Notes under the pieces: model-generated
Told to the model about the DNA's origin: nothing
The model's database searches: none
What the model saw: only the letters and a program-made list of their open reading frames with translations
Part shown: positions 35,273 through 43,591 of the stretch, piece after piece
Numbering within the stretch: the first letter of the stretch is position 1
Layout of the letters: each line of letters starts with the position of its first letter
Assembly: GCF_022668875.1 (NCBI RefSeq)
Contig: NZ_JAKGCR010000003.1
Location: forward strand, 62,001 to 126,000
DNA from: Domibacillus sp. PGB-M46
Lineage (GTDB): Bacteria; Bacillota; Bacilli; Bacillales; Domibacillaceae
Length of the DNA stretch: 64,000 nucleotides
Direction: 5' to 3'
Translations under genes and position numbers: made by a program

Positions 35273-35743
35273 ATGTGGAAATGGATCATTGCGGTTACTC
35301 TGCTGGCAGGCTGTATGGCAGATGAAGAACCAGAAGAAATGTCGGCACCTATTAATGAAGCGCAGGATGCTGCTCAAAATCCAACGGGCCCGCTTCGTGT
35401 CATGAAAAAAGAAGAAACAGGGCAGTACCTGGCAGATTCGGCCGGTATGACACTTTACTATTACATAAAGGATAAAGAAGGAGTGTCCACCTGTACGAAT
35501 CATTGTCTGGAAGAGTGGCCGCCTTTTTATCTTGGATCGAGTAAAGTGCCGGAAGGGTTCAGCCCGAGTGATTTTGGCGAGATTACACGTGAGGATACAG
35601 GGGAAAAGCAGTCCACGTACAAAGGATATCCGCTTTATTACTTTTCGCGTGATCAAGTGGCGGGGCAGACAAATGGATATAGTGCAGACGATAAATGGTA
35701 TACGGTCAATAACGCGATCGACCGTATGGCGCAGGCTAATTAA
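35273..35743 (+). CDS. lipoprotein with two COG4315-type repeats
   Basis: A 156-aa predicted lipoprotein: signal segment MWKWIIAVTLLAGC with lipobox LLAGC (Cys 14), an acidic linker, then two repeats of the secreted-repeat family. These are TLYYYIKDKEGVSTCTNHCLEEWPPFY and PLYYFSRDQVAGQTNGYSADDKWYTV, shown here as positions about 67-93 and 122-148. The CxxxC pair in the first repeat is typical. The family is exported and of unknown function. The start chosen is ATG 35273, 9 nt after AAGGAG; earlier ATGs (35264, 35268) fall in the spacer. Confidence 0.82.
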   Translation: MWKWIIAVTLLAGCMADEEPEEMSAPINEAQDAAQNPTGPLRVMKKEETGQYLADSAGMTLYYYIKDKEGVSTCTNHCLEEWPPFYLGSSKVPEGFSPSDFGEITREDTGEKQSTYKGYPLYYFSRDQVAGQTNGYSADDKWYTVNNAIDRMAQAN

Positions 35744-35780
35744 AAAACGGCTGTCCTTTAACACTTGGACAGCCGTTTTT
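35743..35780. terminator. bidirectional terminator
   Basis: AAAAACGGCTGTCC (35743-35756) and GGACAGCCGTTTTT (35767-35780). It overlaps the 3' end of the convergent GGDEF-EAL gene. Confidence 0.85.
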
Positions 35781-37794
35781 CTATTTCTTCAGGAGAAAGC
35801 GGCTTTGCATACAAATAGCCCTGTGCCTCGGTACAATTAAGTGCCAGCAGGAGCTTCGCCTGCTCATTTGATTCTACGCCTTCCGCAATTACTTTTAAAT
35901 TTAAATTTTGCGCCAGATCGATGATGGCTTTCACGATCGCCTGGCGATTCTCGGTTAAATCCCGGACGAAAGACTGGTCAATTTTCAGCTTTGTAATAGG
36001 AAAGCGGCTTAAATAGCTGAGTGAACTATAGCCGGTGCCAAAATCATCAATACTCACCTGAATGCCGATCCTGCGCAGCCGGTCTAAAATCTGCAGGGCG
36101 TGAGCTACATCAGCCGTCATGCTCTCTGTAATTTCAATCGTCAGCCACTCGGGTGAAAGGCCGGTCCGCTCTAAAATCCGCTCCACCTGTTCGGCAAAAT
36201 CTAACTGCATAAACTGCCGAAGCGACACGTTCACACTAACACAAACAGGCGGAAGGCCTGCTTCCTGCCATGTTTTGTTTTGGGCGCACGCAGTCTCCAT
36301 CACCCATGTGCCGATCGGAAGAATTAAGCCGGTTTCTTCTGCGAGTGGAATAAATTCCGCTGGAGAAACCGGCCCCATTTTAGGATGATTCCAGCGAAGC
36401 AGCGCTTCCACGCCAATGATTTGATTTGTTCTCATGTCGATCTGGGGCTGGTAATACAGATGAAAAAGTTTTTCTTCAAGGGCCCGGTGCATTTCCCGCT
36501 CAAGCATCATTTTGTTGCTCATATCGCGATGCAGATCAGTTGTAAAAAACCTGTAGGTGTTTTTGCCGCTTTCTTTGGCGAAATACATGGCAGCATCCGC
36601 AGTGCGAATCAGTGTTTCTGCGTCCAGCCCATCTTCAGGAAACATACTGATACCGATACTTGTGCTAATGAAAATATCCAGGTTTTCAATCAGAAAACAG
36701 TGGCTCAGCTCTTCTTGTATTCGTTCGGCAATGCGCTGGGCCGATTCACGTGAAATCGCTGGAAGCAAAATCGCATATTCATCACCGCCAAGCCGGGCAG
36801 CCGTGTCTGTGCCTCTAATACAACTTTGAAGCCGGGCGGCTACTTTACTGAGTAAAAGATCTCCTGTATTGTGGCCTAAAGTATCGTTTACATTTTTAAA
36901 TCGGTCCAAGTCAAGAAACATGAGGGCGAAAGACTGATTATAGCGGGACGAAGAGGAAAGAGCTTCATCCAGTTTTTTTTGAAACTGACGCCGGTTGGCA
37001 AGCCCCGTTAAATCATCATAATGAGCCATTTTTTGTACTTGTCTCTCTGTTTCTTTCCGCTCGGTAATATCGGTGGCCGTACCGATTACTTCCGCGACTT
37101 TTTCACCTTCAAAAAGGGGAGAAAGGTGAACGAGAAGAGAGAAATGAAGTATATTTACCTCAAAATTAACTTGTTCACCGGTAAAAGCGCGCTCCACATA
37201 ACCGGATATGTATGTAGATGCCTGTTTTGAAACGATATCTCTAAGCTGGCTTTTTTCGGACCAATCAGCTGCAAGCCCCATTTTCTCTAACAGCTTTCCT
37301 TCAAGCATCGTCAACACAATCTGCCCGTCTTCATTTTTTCTATACTTGAATACAGCATTTTGCAAATGTCTGGCTGTCGTTTGGAATTCGTTTTTTAATG
37401 CTTGTTTTAAAGCGGATTCTGCTTGAACTTTATCGGTAATATCCACATCAATCGAAAGGAATTTTGCAAGGCGTCCATTTTCATCCTGGATCGGTACAAC
37501 CGTTGCATGAATGCTGTAAATAGACCCGTCCTTTGCACGGTTATGCAATTCACTCTGCCAAACTTGTCCCCGCTCTAACATATGCCACATTTCATCAAAA
37601 TAATCGTCCGGATGCATGCCCGAGTCAAATAAGGCATGCTTTTGGCCAATAATTTCTTCCTGTTCGTATTTACAGAGCGTGCAAAAACGGTCATTCACGT
37701 ACAAAATAATGCCGTCTCGACCGGTAACCGAAATGGAAAAGCGCTGGTCTAGAGCCCGGACGATTGACGAAAAATCATGCAAATGGTTTAACAA
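35758..37794 (-). CDS. PAS-GGDEF-EAL cyclic-di-GMP turnover protein
   Basis: A 678-aa cytoplasmic signalling protein without membrane helices. PAS domain 1 spans about 10-125 (ILYVNDRFCTLCKYEQEEIIG, then PAC-like ending IDVDITDKVQAE) and a second PAS-like domain about 130-245. The GGDEF domain runs about 260-415 with RLGGDEYAILLP (active-site GGDEY) and the EAL domain about 425-678 with GVEALLRWNHP, ITESMTAD, DDFGTGYSSLSYL and AEGVES. Both catalytic motifs look intact, so it could make and degrade c-di-GMP. No RxxD I-site is obvious before GGDEY. Start is TTG after GGATTGGAG. Monocistronic. Confidence 0.92.
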   Translation of the reverse strand: MLNHLHDFSSIVRALDQRFSISVTGRDGIILYVNDRFCTLCKYEQEEIIGQKHALFDSGMHPDDYFDEMWHMLERGQVWQSELHNRAKDGSIYSIHATVVPIQDENGRLAKFLSIDVDITDKVQAESALKQALKNEFQTTARHLQNAVFKYRKNEDGQIVLTMLEGKLLEKMGLAADWSEKSQLRDIVSKQASTYISGYVERAFTGEQVNFEVNILHFSLLVHLSPLFEGEKVAEVIGTATDITERKETERQVQKMAHYDDLTGLANRRQFQKKLDEALSSSSRYNQSFALMFLDLDRFKNVNDTLGHNTGDLLLSKVAARLQSCIRGTDTAARLGGDEYAILLPAISRESAQRIAERIQEELSHCFLIENLDIFISTSIGISMFPEDGLDAETLIRTADAAMYFAKESGKNTYRFFTTDLHRDMSNKMMLEREMHRALEEKLFHLYYQPQIDMRTNQIIGVEALLRWNHPKMGPVSPAEFIPLAEETGLILPIGTWVMETACAQNKTWQEAGLPPVCVSVNVSLRQFMQLDFAEQVERILERTGLSPEWLTIEITESMTADVAHALQILDRLRRIGIQVSIDDFGTGYSSLSYLSRFPITKLKIDQSFVRDLTENRQAIVKAIIDLAQNLNLKVIAEGVESNEQAKLLLALNCTEAQGYLYAKPLSPEEIEKRLSKC

Positions 37795-37973
37795 TGGACT
37801 CCAATCCTTTCACTCACTGCTTTTTGTAGGTCTATTGTACCTATTGGTTCCATTTTTTTCAATGATCTTGCCAGTGCCTTTTTGAATTTAAGCTTGTTTT
37901 TATCAATGAAATCTTTATTTTTTGGACTGAAATGGGTATAGAGCACATAATATATAAAATCGGAGGGATTTAC

Positions 37974-38243
37974 ATGAGATGGAAATATTGGAAGGTGGTT
38001 TTACGCTATGGTCATGTAGGTAAGCGAAACGAGGTTAGTGTAGCACGATATTTATTAACGGAAGCTCACTACACACCGGTGCTGGTTATGGATCAGGCTG
38101 CCCATATGCCGGGTGTGAAGCATAATGGGGTAACGTCTGTGACAGAAATTAACCGGGATACATTTTTAGAAGGAAAAAGAAGGGAAAAGGAGAACTTTTT
38201 TCTTCAAAAAATGAAAGCGTTCCATAAAGAGCTTCCAGCTTAA
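37974..38243 (+). CDS. small protein of unknown function
   Basis: An 89-aa basic protein beginning MRWKYWKVVLRYGHVGKRNE, with a short beta/alpha pattern (LRYGHVGKRNEVSVARYL) and a charged C-terminal helix. Not recognised. A strong GGAGGG RBS, a TATATAAAAT-like sequence at 37950-37958 as possible -10 and codon use similar to neighbours support it as real. Seventy nt before ribokinase. Confidence 0.7.
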   Translation: MRWKYWKVVLRYGHVGKRNEVSVARYLLTEAHYTPVLVMDQAAHMPGVKHNGVTSVTEINRDTFLEGKRREKENFFLQKMKAFHKELPA

Positions 38244-38315
38244 ACAAGTGGTCTCGTCTGCCTTCTTGTGGCATTTGAGGCCGCTTTCTTTTATGCTTAC
38301 ATAGGGGTGAATAAA

Positions 38316-39239
38316 ATGGGGCAGGTAACCGTAGTAGGCAGTTACGTAACAGATATCATGGTCCGGACGCCGCATCTGCCGGCACCGGGAGAAACCGTTC
38401 TGGGAGGTCCTTTTCAAATCGGTCCTGGCGGCAAGGGAGGCAATCAAGCAACAGCAGCGGCAAGAAGCGGGTCAAATGTGATGTTTGTAACCAAAATTGG
38501 CACAGACATCTTTGGACAGGAAGCGGTCCAGCACTTCGAGCGGGAAGGACTTGATATTCGGTTTACGCAGAGAAGCGAAAAAGAAGCAACAGGCACGGCT
38601 CTTATCTCTGTTGATGACACAGGGGAAAATAGTATTGTTATCGCACCGGGCGCGTGTGGAGTGATGAGCGGTGCAGATGTAGAAAGGGCAGAAGAAGCAA
38701 TCGAACGAGCGGATCTTTTGGTGCTTCAGCTTGAAATTCATTTTGAGGCGATTGGGGCGGCCATTCAAACAGCTGCCCGCTGCGGTGTACCGATTCTATT
38801 AAATCCTGCTCCTTATATGGCTTTCCCAATGGAGTGGCTTCAGCATGTTACATACGTAACGCCAAATGAAACAGAAGTCCTCGGTTTAACAGGAATTGCT
38901 GTAGAAGGTGAAGCATCCGCCCGGCGCGCGGCCGATATCCTGCATGAAAAAGGCACCAGCGTGGTCATGATTACCATGGGCAAAAAAGGGGTGTTTTTAT
39001 CGCAAGGAACGGGTAAAGGCCGGCAAATAGAAGGATTTTCGGTTAAAGCGGTCGATACAACTGGCGCGGGCGATGCTTTTAACGGCGGATTTGCACATGC
39101 CATCACCAGCGGTATGAACATCGAAGAAGCCGTTCAATTTGGACAGGCTGCTGCGGCTCTTTCTGTAACGAAAGCAGGCACTGCTGTGTCTATGCCATCC
39201 AGTAGAGAAATAAAAGCGTTTTTAAAGACGGTGTTTTAG
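38316..39239 (+). CDS. rbsK: ribokinase (PfkB family)
   Basis: A 307-aa sugar kinase, most likely ATP + D-ribose to ribose-5-phosphate. The N-terminal GSYVTDIMVRTPHLPAPGETVLG, the first PfkB signature GGKGGNQATAAARSG (about 36-50), PNETEVLGLTG and the second signature DTTGAGDAFNGGFAHA (catalytic Asp about 247) are typical of RbsK. The start is ATG 38316 after AGGGGTGA, not the longer frame. No rbs transporter lies nearby, so ribose specificity is a family-level inference. Followed 29 nt later by an EIIA gene. Confidence 0.87.
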   Translation: MGQVTVVGSYVTDIMVRTPHLPAPGETVLGGPFQIGPGGKGGNQATAAARSGSNVMFVTKIGTDIFGQEAVQHFEREGLDIRFTQRSEKEATGTALISVDDTGENSIVIAPGACGVMSGADVERAEEAIERADLLVLQLEIHFEAIGAAIQTAARCGVPILLNPAPYMAFPMEWLQHVTYVTPNETEVLGLTGIAVEGEASARRAADILHEKGTSVVMITMGKKGVFLSQGTGKGRQIEGFSVKAVDTTGAGDAFNGGFAHAITSGMNIEEAVQFGQAAAALSVTKAGTAVSMPSSREIKAFLKTVF

Positions 39240-39268
39240 GGAATACAAAGAAAAAAGGAGGGTTCTGT

Positions 39269-39790
39269 ATGGGTTTTTTAAGCAAGCTTTTTGGCGGTAA
39301 AGAAGAAGGCAATACGGCACAAAATACGGGTGAAATTATTCTTGTCTCTCCGATGAGCGGGGATGTGATCAGTTTAGAAGAGGTACCAGACCCGGTATTC
39401 TCACAAAAAATGATGGGTGACGGTATAGCGGTGAATCCATCGGAAGGGAAAGTAGTGGCGCCGGCTGACGCAAAAGTACTGAACGTGTTTCCGACGAAGC
39501 ATGCAATTGGCCTGGAAACAGCAGGAGGCCTCGAGCTTCTTATTCATGTTGGGCTTGATACGGTTAACATGAAGGGTGAAGGGTTCGATGTAAAAGTGTC
39601 GGAAGGAGACCAAGTAAAGAAGGGGGATGTGCTGCTTACATACAGCCTGGAACTCGTTCGTGAAAAAGCAGCGAGCACCATCACCCCGCTGATCATCTCC
39701 AATGGGGACCTTGTAAAGCAAATGGAAAAGCATGAACATGTAAAAGCCGTCGCCGGCGAAACGCCTGTGATGACGATCAAGATAAAATAA
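39269..39790 (+). CDS. PTS glucose-type EIIA protein
   Basis: A 173-aa soluble EIIA(Glc)/Crr-like phosphocarrier. Phosphorylatable His is in LELLIHVGLDTV (about 92) and the supporting His in VFPTKHAIGLET (about 77). ISLEEVPDPVFSQKMMGDG is the conserved front. It accepts phosphate from HPr and feeds an EIIBC lacking its own IIA, or serves regulation; no EIIBC lies in the window. RBS AAAGGAGGG. Probably co-transcribed with ribokinase. Confidence 0.93.
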   Translation: MGFLSKLFGGKEEGNTAQNTGEIILVSPMSGDVISLEEVPDPVFSQKMMGDGIAVNPSEGKVVAPADAKVLNVFPTKHAIGLETAGGLELLIHVGLDTVNMKGEGFDVKVSEGDQVKKGDVLLTYSLELVREKAASTITPLIISNGDLVKQMEKHEHVKAVAGETPVMTIKIK

Positions 39791-39799
39791 AAAGGAAGC

Positions 39800-39835
39800 A
39801 AAAAGGAAGCCCCGTATACAAGGGGCTTCCTTTTT
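39800..39835 (+). terminator. terminator after the EIIA gene
   Basis: AAAAAGGAAGCCCC (39800-39813) and GGGGCTTCCTTTTT (39822-39835). Confidence 0.88.
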
Positions 39836-40122
39836 GCATGCAGTCTAAGCATTGAAAAGGAGCAGACCGCGTCATGATTAAGCGCCAGTGCCTTTAAAAA
39901 CGAGTGCGGCCAGCATCATAAAACAATGGCTAAAGCAGAAATGAAAATCAAAGCACGCAGAAGACCATTGTAGAAAGAATGACGAACCACATAAACGCAT
40001 ATTTTAAAAAAAAGTGAGTCGTATCGCTAAAAATGGATTTTGCACGGACAAAGGGGCGTAAAAGCATCATTGCTGTGCGGACAGCCAAAGAAAGCGTCTG
40101 CCCCACGCCCAGAAGGATCTAT
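39836..40122 (-). other. gene-free interval with possible decayed membrane-protein ORF
   Basis: About 290 bp without an intact gene. On the minus strand, one frame reads LGVGQTLSLAVRTAMMLL and later, shifted, KYAFMWFVILSTMVFCVL, both hydrophobic and protein-like, with stops between. This may be the remains of a small membrane protein; I cannot name the family. Confidence 0.3.
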
Positions 40123-41109
40123 TTAAGCCTGGCCTTGAGCGTTTTCGCCAACAGCGCCATCACCCTTAGATTGCTGCTTGTTTAAAATGTGGCCGGCGAG
40201 CGCATATAATACAATAGTTGAAGACAAATGAGCAGAAAGCTGTGAAGGGTCTTGCTGTGGGTATACTTCTACAAAATCCATGCCGGCAATTCCCTGTTTG
40301 GCAATTTCATGAACAAGCGTTAACAATTCATAGGATGTCAGCCCGTTTCCATCAACCGGACCGCCTGGATTAAATGCATAGTCCAGAACATCGCTGCAAA
40401 TGCTCAAGTAAACGCAGTCCACTTCTCTAGATGCAAGCTCATGCAGACGGCGTGCCAGTGCCCTTAAGTCTGGATGCTCCCGAATATCGTTAATCGTAAT
40501 GGTGAGGGCACCTGCATCACGGGCATTTCGGCCGCTTTCAGGCTTGTTGCGGGGACCGTGAATACCGGTATGAATAATGCTTTCATTTCGTACACCTTCC
40601 TGTTCATACAGCCGCATAAACGGACTGCACCGTGCATATGGATCGCCTTCATGAGACGGCAGGTTATCGTAATGGGCGTCTAAATGAATTATGCCTACCT
40701 TTTTTCCTTGATTCGCAAGGGACCGCACAATTGGAAATGTGACGCCATGGTCACCGCCAAGCCCGATTAAAAACTTGCCGCTTTTCCATAGCGGATCGGT
40801 AAACTGCGTGATTCGGTTCATCGTTTCTTCTACATCGGCTGGTACAACATCTACATCTCCTATATCTCCGAGCTTCATATGTTCAAACACATCTATATGA
40901 TCAAGTTCGGGCAAATAGCCGCTATAGCGGCCTGAACTTAACCGCATCACTTTTGGACCAAGTTCACACCCCGTGTAATCGCCCCATGTCACAGCGCCTT
41001 CCCACGGCACCCCGTACACAACAGCGTCAACTTCATCCAAACGGTTTTCAGCTGCTAAATTTCGTGCACCTAAAAAACAAGGCGTGTTTCCATAAATCGT
41101 CTCGCTCAT
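40123..41109 (-). CDS. agmatinase/arginase-family ureohydrolase with an altered metal motif
   Basis: A 328-aa protein of the manganese ureohydrolase fold. Conserved: GLGGDHGVTFP (first metal His), IIHLDAHYDN (DAHxD) and GMDFVEVYPQQDP (the Glu region). The second Asp motif, normally S(I/F)DxDxxDP, reads LSICSDVLDYAFNPG: the first Asp is Cys and the Pro is Tyr, while the second Asp remains. It thus may be a special subfamily with other metal or guanidino substrate. Start ATG 41109 with AAAGGA upstream. No arginine or polyamine genes adjoin it. The enzyme class is sure, the substrate is not. Confidence 0.8.
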   Translation of the reverse strand: MSETIYGNTPCFLGARNLAAENRLDEVDAVVYGVPWEGAVTWGDYTGCELGPKVMRLSSGRYSGYLPELDHIDVFEHMKLGDIGDVDVVPADVEETMNRITQFTDPLWKSGKFLIGLGGDHGVTFPIVRSLANQGKKVGIIHLDAHYDNLPSHEGDPYARCSPFMRLYEQEGVRNESIIHTGIHGPRNKPESGRNARDAGALTITINDIREHPDLRALARRLHELASREVDCVYLSICSDVLDYAFNPGGPVDGNGLTSYELLTLVHEIAKQGIAGMDFVEVYPQQDPSQLSAHLSSTIVLYALAGHILNKQQSKGDGAVGENAQGQA

Positions 41110-41194
41110 CCAAACAGTCCTTTCTCCATAAGATCTGGTTTTCCTTTTCCCTAACGCGGCGGAAGAAAACCGGGAATTTGGAATAACGCAGTGG

Positions 41195-41217
41195 TAAAAT
41201 AGAACAGAGGTGATAAG
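41195..41217 (+). promoter_or_regulatory. extended -10 promoter and RBS of a leader ORF
   Basis: TGGTAAAAT (TGn-TAAAAT, -10 at 41195-41200) followed after 7 nt by GAGGTGAT, which serves the GTG at 41218. Confidence 0.45.
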
Positions 41218-41415
41218 GTGAAGCAGTTACTCGACATTTTTCTAACCTGTTTAAACTGTCACCGATTAAGCTTTGATTCCATTAGGTCAGCGGGAAATGG
41301 CAGAAAAAGCTTGCTGGCATGGCTTTCTATTTATAAATACAATGCAGCGGTTAAAAAACCGGGCAGACAGCAGGAAAAGAAGAATCTGGCTGTCTGTCCG
41401 GTTTTTTTACTGTAA
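41218..41415 (+). CDS. 65-codon ORF running through a terminator (leader peptide candidate)
   Basis: GTG 41218 lies 5 nt after GAGGTGAT. The encoded sequence begins MKQLLDIFLTCLNCHRLSF and has no recognised domain. The ORF ends at 41415 immediately past the T tract of the hairpin at 41353-41408, so it spans the whole terminator. Either chance, or a translated leader controlling readthrough into the flavin monooxygenase gene at 41498. Confidence 0.3.
   Translation: MKQLLDIFLTCLNCHRLSFDSIRSAGNGRKSLLAWLSIYKYNAAVKKPGRQQEKKNLAVCPVFLL
41353..41408 (+). terminator. terminator hairpin inside the leader ORF
   Basis: AAAAAACCGGGCAGACAG (41353-41370) pairs, one mismatch, with CTGTCTGTCCGGTTTTTTT (41390-41408). 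Confidence 0.75.
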
Positions 41416-41497
41416 AAAGACCATATCATTTCCTTGCCCAAACCGATCATGGTACTTTAAAAGGAGAGAGCTAGATGCAGCGGAAGGAAGGTTTTTT

Positions 41498-42556
41498 ATG
41501 GAAATTGGAATCAGCACATTTGTTGAAACCACACCGGATGTGGAGACAGGAAGCGTCATCAGCCACGCTGAGCGGCTGCGCCAGGTAGTAGAGGAAATTG
41601 TGTTAGCCGATCAGGCCGGTCTTGATGTGTTTGGCGTAGGGGAGCATCACCGTGAAGATTACGCGGCGTCTTCTCCGGCCGTGGTCCTGGCTGCAGCGGC
41701 GCCCCAGACCAAAAAGATCCGGCTGACGAGTGCGGTGACGGTGCTGTCTTCGGCCGACCCGGTACGTGTATTCCAGGACTTTGCTACGCTTGACGCCCTG
41801 TCAAACGGCCGGGCGGAAATCATGGCGGGGCGGGGGTCATTTATTGAATCTTTTCCTTTGTTTGGATACGATTTAAAGGATTACAACGAACTATTTGATG
41901 AAAAGCTGGACCTGCTGCTGAACATTCGAAATGCCGAAAAAGTAACGTGGCAGGGAAAACATCGGCCGGCGATTCAAAATCTGGGCATATACCCGCGTCC
42001 GGTGCAAAAACCGCTTCCAGTCTGGATCGGCAGCGGCGGCAATTCTGAATCGGTCGTTCGCGCCGGGCTTCTCGGCCTGCCGCTTGTGCTCGCCATTATC
42101 GGCGGCAGTCCGGTTCAATTTGCTCCGCTTGTAGAGCTATATAAAAAGGCGGCGGTGCATGCCGGGCATGATCCGGCTGTTCTGCCAGTAGCGTCGCATT
42201 CGCACGGCTTTTTAGCAAAAAGCACGGAGGAGGCGGCTGATTTATTTTTCCCGTCTACACAGGCAGCGATGAATAAGCTGGGCAGGGAGCGCGGATGGGG
42301 GCCGTACAATCGGGCAAGCTTTGATGCCGCCCGCAGCTTTGAGGGTGCTTTGTATGTAGGAGATCCGAAAACAGTCGCCAAAAAAATCATTCATCTTCGT
42401 AAAAAAGTCGGGATTACCCGCTTTATGCTGCATGTTCCGGTTGGCACAATGCCGCATGATTTAGTAATGAATGCGATCGAACTGCTTGGCAGAGAAGTGG
42501 CGCCGGTTGTACGTGAAGAAATCGCTCAATGGGAAGCGGATGGGCAGCCGCAATAA
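41498..42556 (+). CDS. LLM-class (luciferase-like) flavin-dependent monooxygenase
   Basis: A 352-aa FMN-dependent TIM-barrel of the bacterial luciferase family. Typical segments are GLDVFGVGEHHREDYAASSPAVVLAAAA (about 43-70), LTSAVTVLSSADPVRVFQDFATLDALSNGRAEIMAGRGS and PVWIGSGGNSESVVRAGLLGLPLVLA. Substrate unknown. The start is ATG 41498 (MEIGISTF) after GGAAGG. An out-of-frame ATG at 41475, behind a better AAGGAGAG, would make a 37-aa overlapping peptide. An aldose-epimerase homologue follows 16 nt later. Confidence 0.87.
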   Translation: MEIGISTFVETTPDVETGSVISHAERLRQVVEEIVLADQAGLDVFGVGEHHREDYAASSPAVVLAAAAPQTKKIRLTSAVTVLSSADPVRVFQDFATLDALSNGRAEIMAGRGSFIESFPLFGYDLKDYNELFDEKLDLLLNIRNAEKVTWQGKHRPAIQNLGIYPRPVQKPLPVWIGSGGNSESVVRAGLLGLPLVLAIIGGSPVQFAPLVELYKKAAVHAGHDPAVLPVASHSHGFLAKSTEEAADLFFPSTQAAMNKLGRERGWGPYNRASFDAARSFEGALYVGDPKTVAKKIIHLRKKVGITRFMLHVPVGTMPHDLVMNAIELLGREVAPVVREEIAQWEADGQPQ

Positions 42557-42572
42557 GGAAAGGAGCCTTGAA

Positions 42573-43451
42573 ATGATTGTTCTCGAAAATGAACTGCTGA
42601 CCGTGCACATTTCTCCATCTGGAGCGGAAGTACGGAAGGTGTTTCACAAAAAAACAGGTCTGGATTATATGTGGAGCGGAGACAGCCAGTATTGGGGACG
42701 TGTATCACCGGTTCTGTTTCCGATTGTCGGCCGTCTGAAACGAGACCGGTATGCGCTTGATGGCAGGTCTTACAGAATGCCGCAGCATGGTTTTCTGCGG
42801 GATGTGGAGTTTACCGTGCAGGATCAGGAAAAAGAGTATGCGGCTTTTTGTTTTGACCCGCTTGATTCATTTTTAGATATTTACCCGTTTCGATTTCAAG
42901 TGGTGATTTATTACACGTTAAAAGAGGACTCTTTAAATGTCCGCTGGGAAATTAAGAATGAGCATCAAGAAAAGATGTATTTCTCGATCGGGGCCCATCC
43001 AGCTTTTAACGTACCGCTTCAAGCGGAAGAAAAAGCGGAAGACTACACATTAAATTTTACACCGGCCTCGGGCAGACAGGTAACGCAATATGAGCTGGTA
43101 AATTCAATGGCAAAGGAAAAAAAGACGGTTCAAACCATCGAGCCGATCTCCATTCAGTCCTCTTTGTTTGAACAGGACGCCTTTATATACAGCCATATTG
43201 ACCGCGTTTCACTTTGTTCAAACCGGACCGGCCACGGGGTGGAAGTGGACCTGGCTGGATTTCCCTTCGTCGGCATTTGGTCAAGCTACAACAAAAAAAC
43301 CGGCACGATGGCACCGTTTGTGTGTATCGAACCGTGGTACGGCATCGCTGATACAGCTGATGCCAGCGGCAAGCTGGATGAAAAGCTAGGCATAAACGAG
43401 CTTGAACCGGGCGGCCGGTTCGAAGCCAGCTACACTATTTCATTTATATAA
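42573..43451 (+). CDS. aldose 1-epimerase family protein
   Basis: A 292-aa galactose-mutarotase-like protein with the beta-sandwich pattern: VLFPIVGRLKRDRY, MPQHGFLRDVEF (first His), YFSIGAHPAFNVPL (catalytic His region) and FVCIEPWYGIADTADASG (Glu region). Close to the bacterial LacX/YeaD-like branch. It could interconvert sugar anomers. Start ATG 42573 behind AAGGAAAGGAG. Forms an operon with the LLM gene, closed by a terminator. Confidence 0.87.
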   Translation: MIVLENELLTVHISPSGAEVRKVFHKKTGLDYMWSGDSQYWGRVSPVLFPIVGRLKRDRYALDGRSYRMPQHGFLRDVEFTVQDQEKEYAAFCFDPLDSFLDIYPFRFQVVIYYTLKEDSLNVRWEIKNEHQEKMYFSIGAHPAFNVPLQAEEKAEDYTLNFTPASGRQVTQYELVNSMAKEKKTVQTIEPISIQSSLFEQDAFIYSHIDRVSLCSNRTGHGVEVDLAGFPFVGIWSSYNKKTGTMAPFVCIEPWYGIADTADASGKLDEKLGINELEPGGRFEASYTISFI

Positions 43452-43494
43452 AAAAAAAACGATCTGGCTGGTCAACAGCCGGATCGTTTTTTTA
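43452..43494 (+). terminator. terminator after the epimerase gene
   Basis: AAAAAACGATC and GATCGTTTTTTT flank an inner GGCTG/CAGCC helix. Confidence 0.85.
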
Positions 43495-43532
43495 ATCCCA
43501 AAAAATTTAAACATTTTACTAAAAATATTCAA

Positions 43533-43561
43533 TTACCAATGATAGCGTTTTCAATTACACT
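43533..43561 (+). promoter_or_regulatory. promoter and cre site of the pectin-oligosaccharide operon
   Basis: TTACCA (43533-43538), 17 nt, TACACT (43556-43561). The spacer holds TGATAGCGTTTTCA (43540-43553), which differs from the CcpA consensus TGAAAGCGTTTTCA at one base. CcpA bound here would block RNA polymerase when preferred sugars are present. Confidence 0.7.
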
Positions 43562-43591
43562 AAGAAAAAATAAATCAGGGAGGATGATTTT

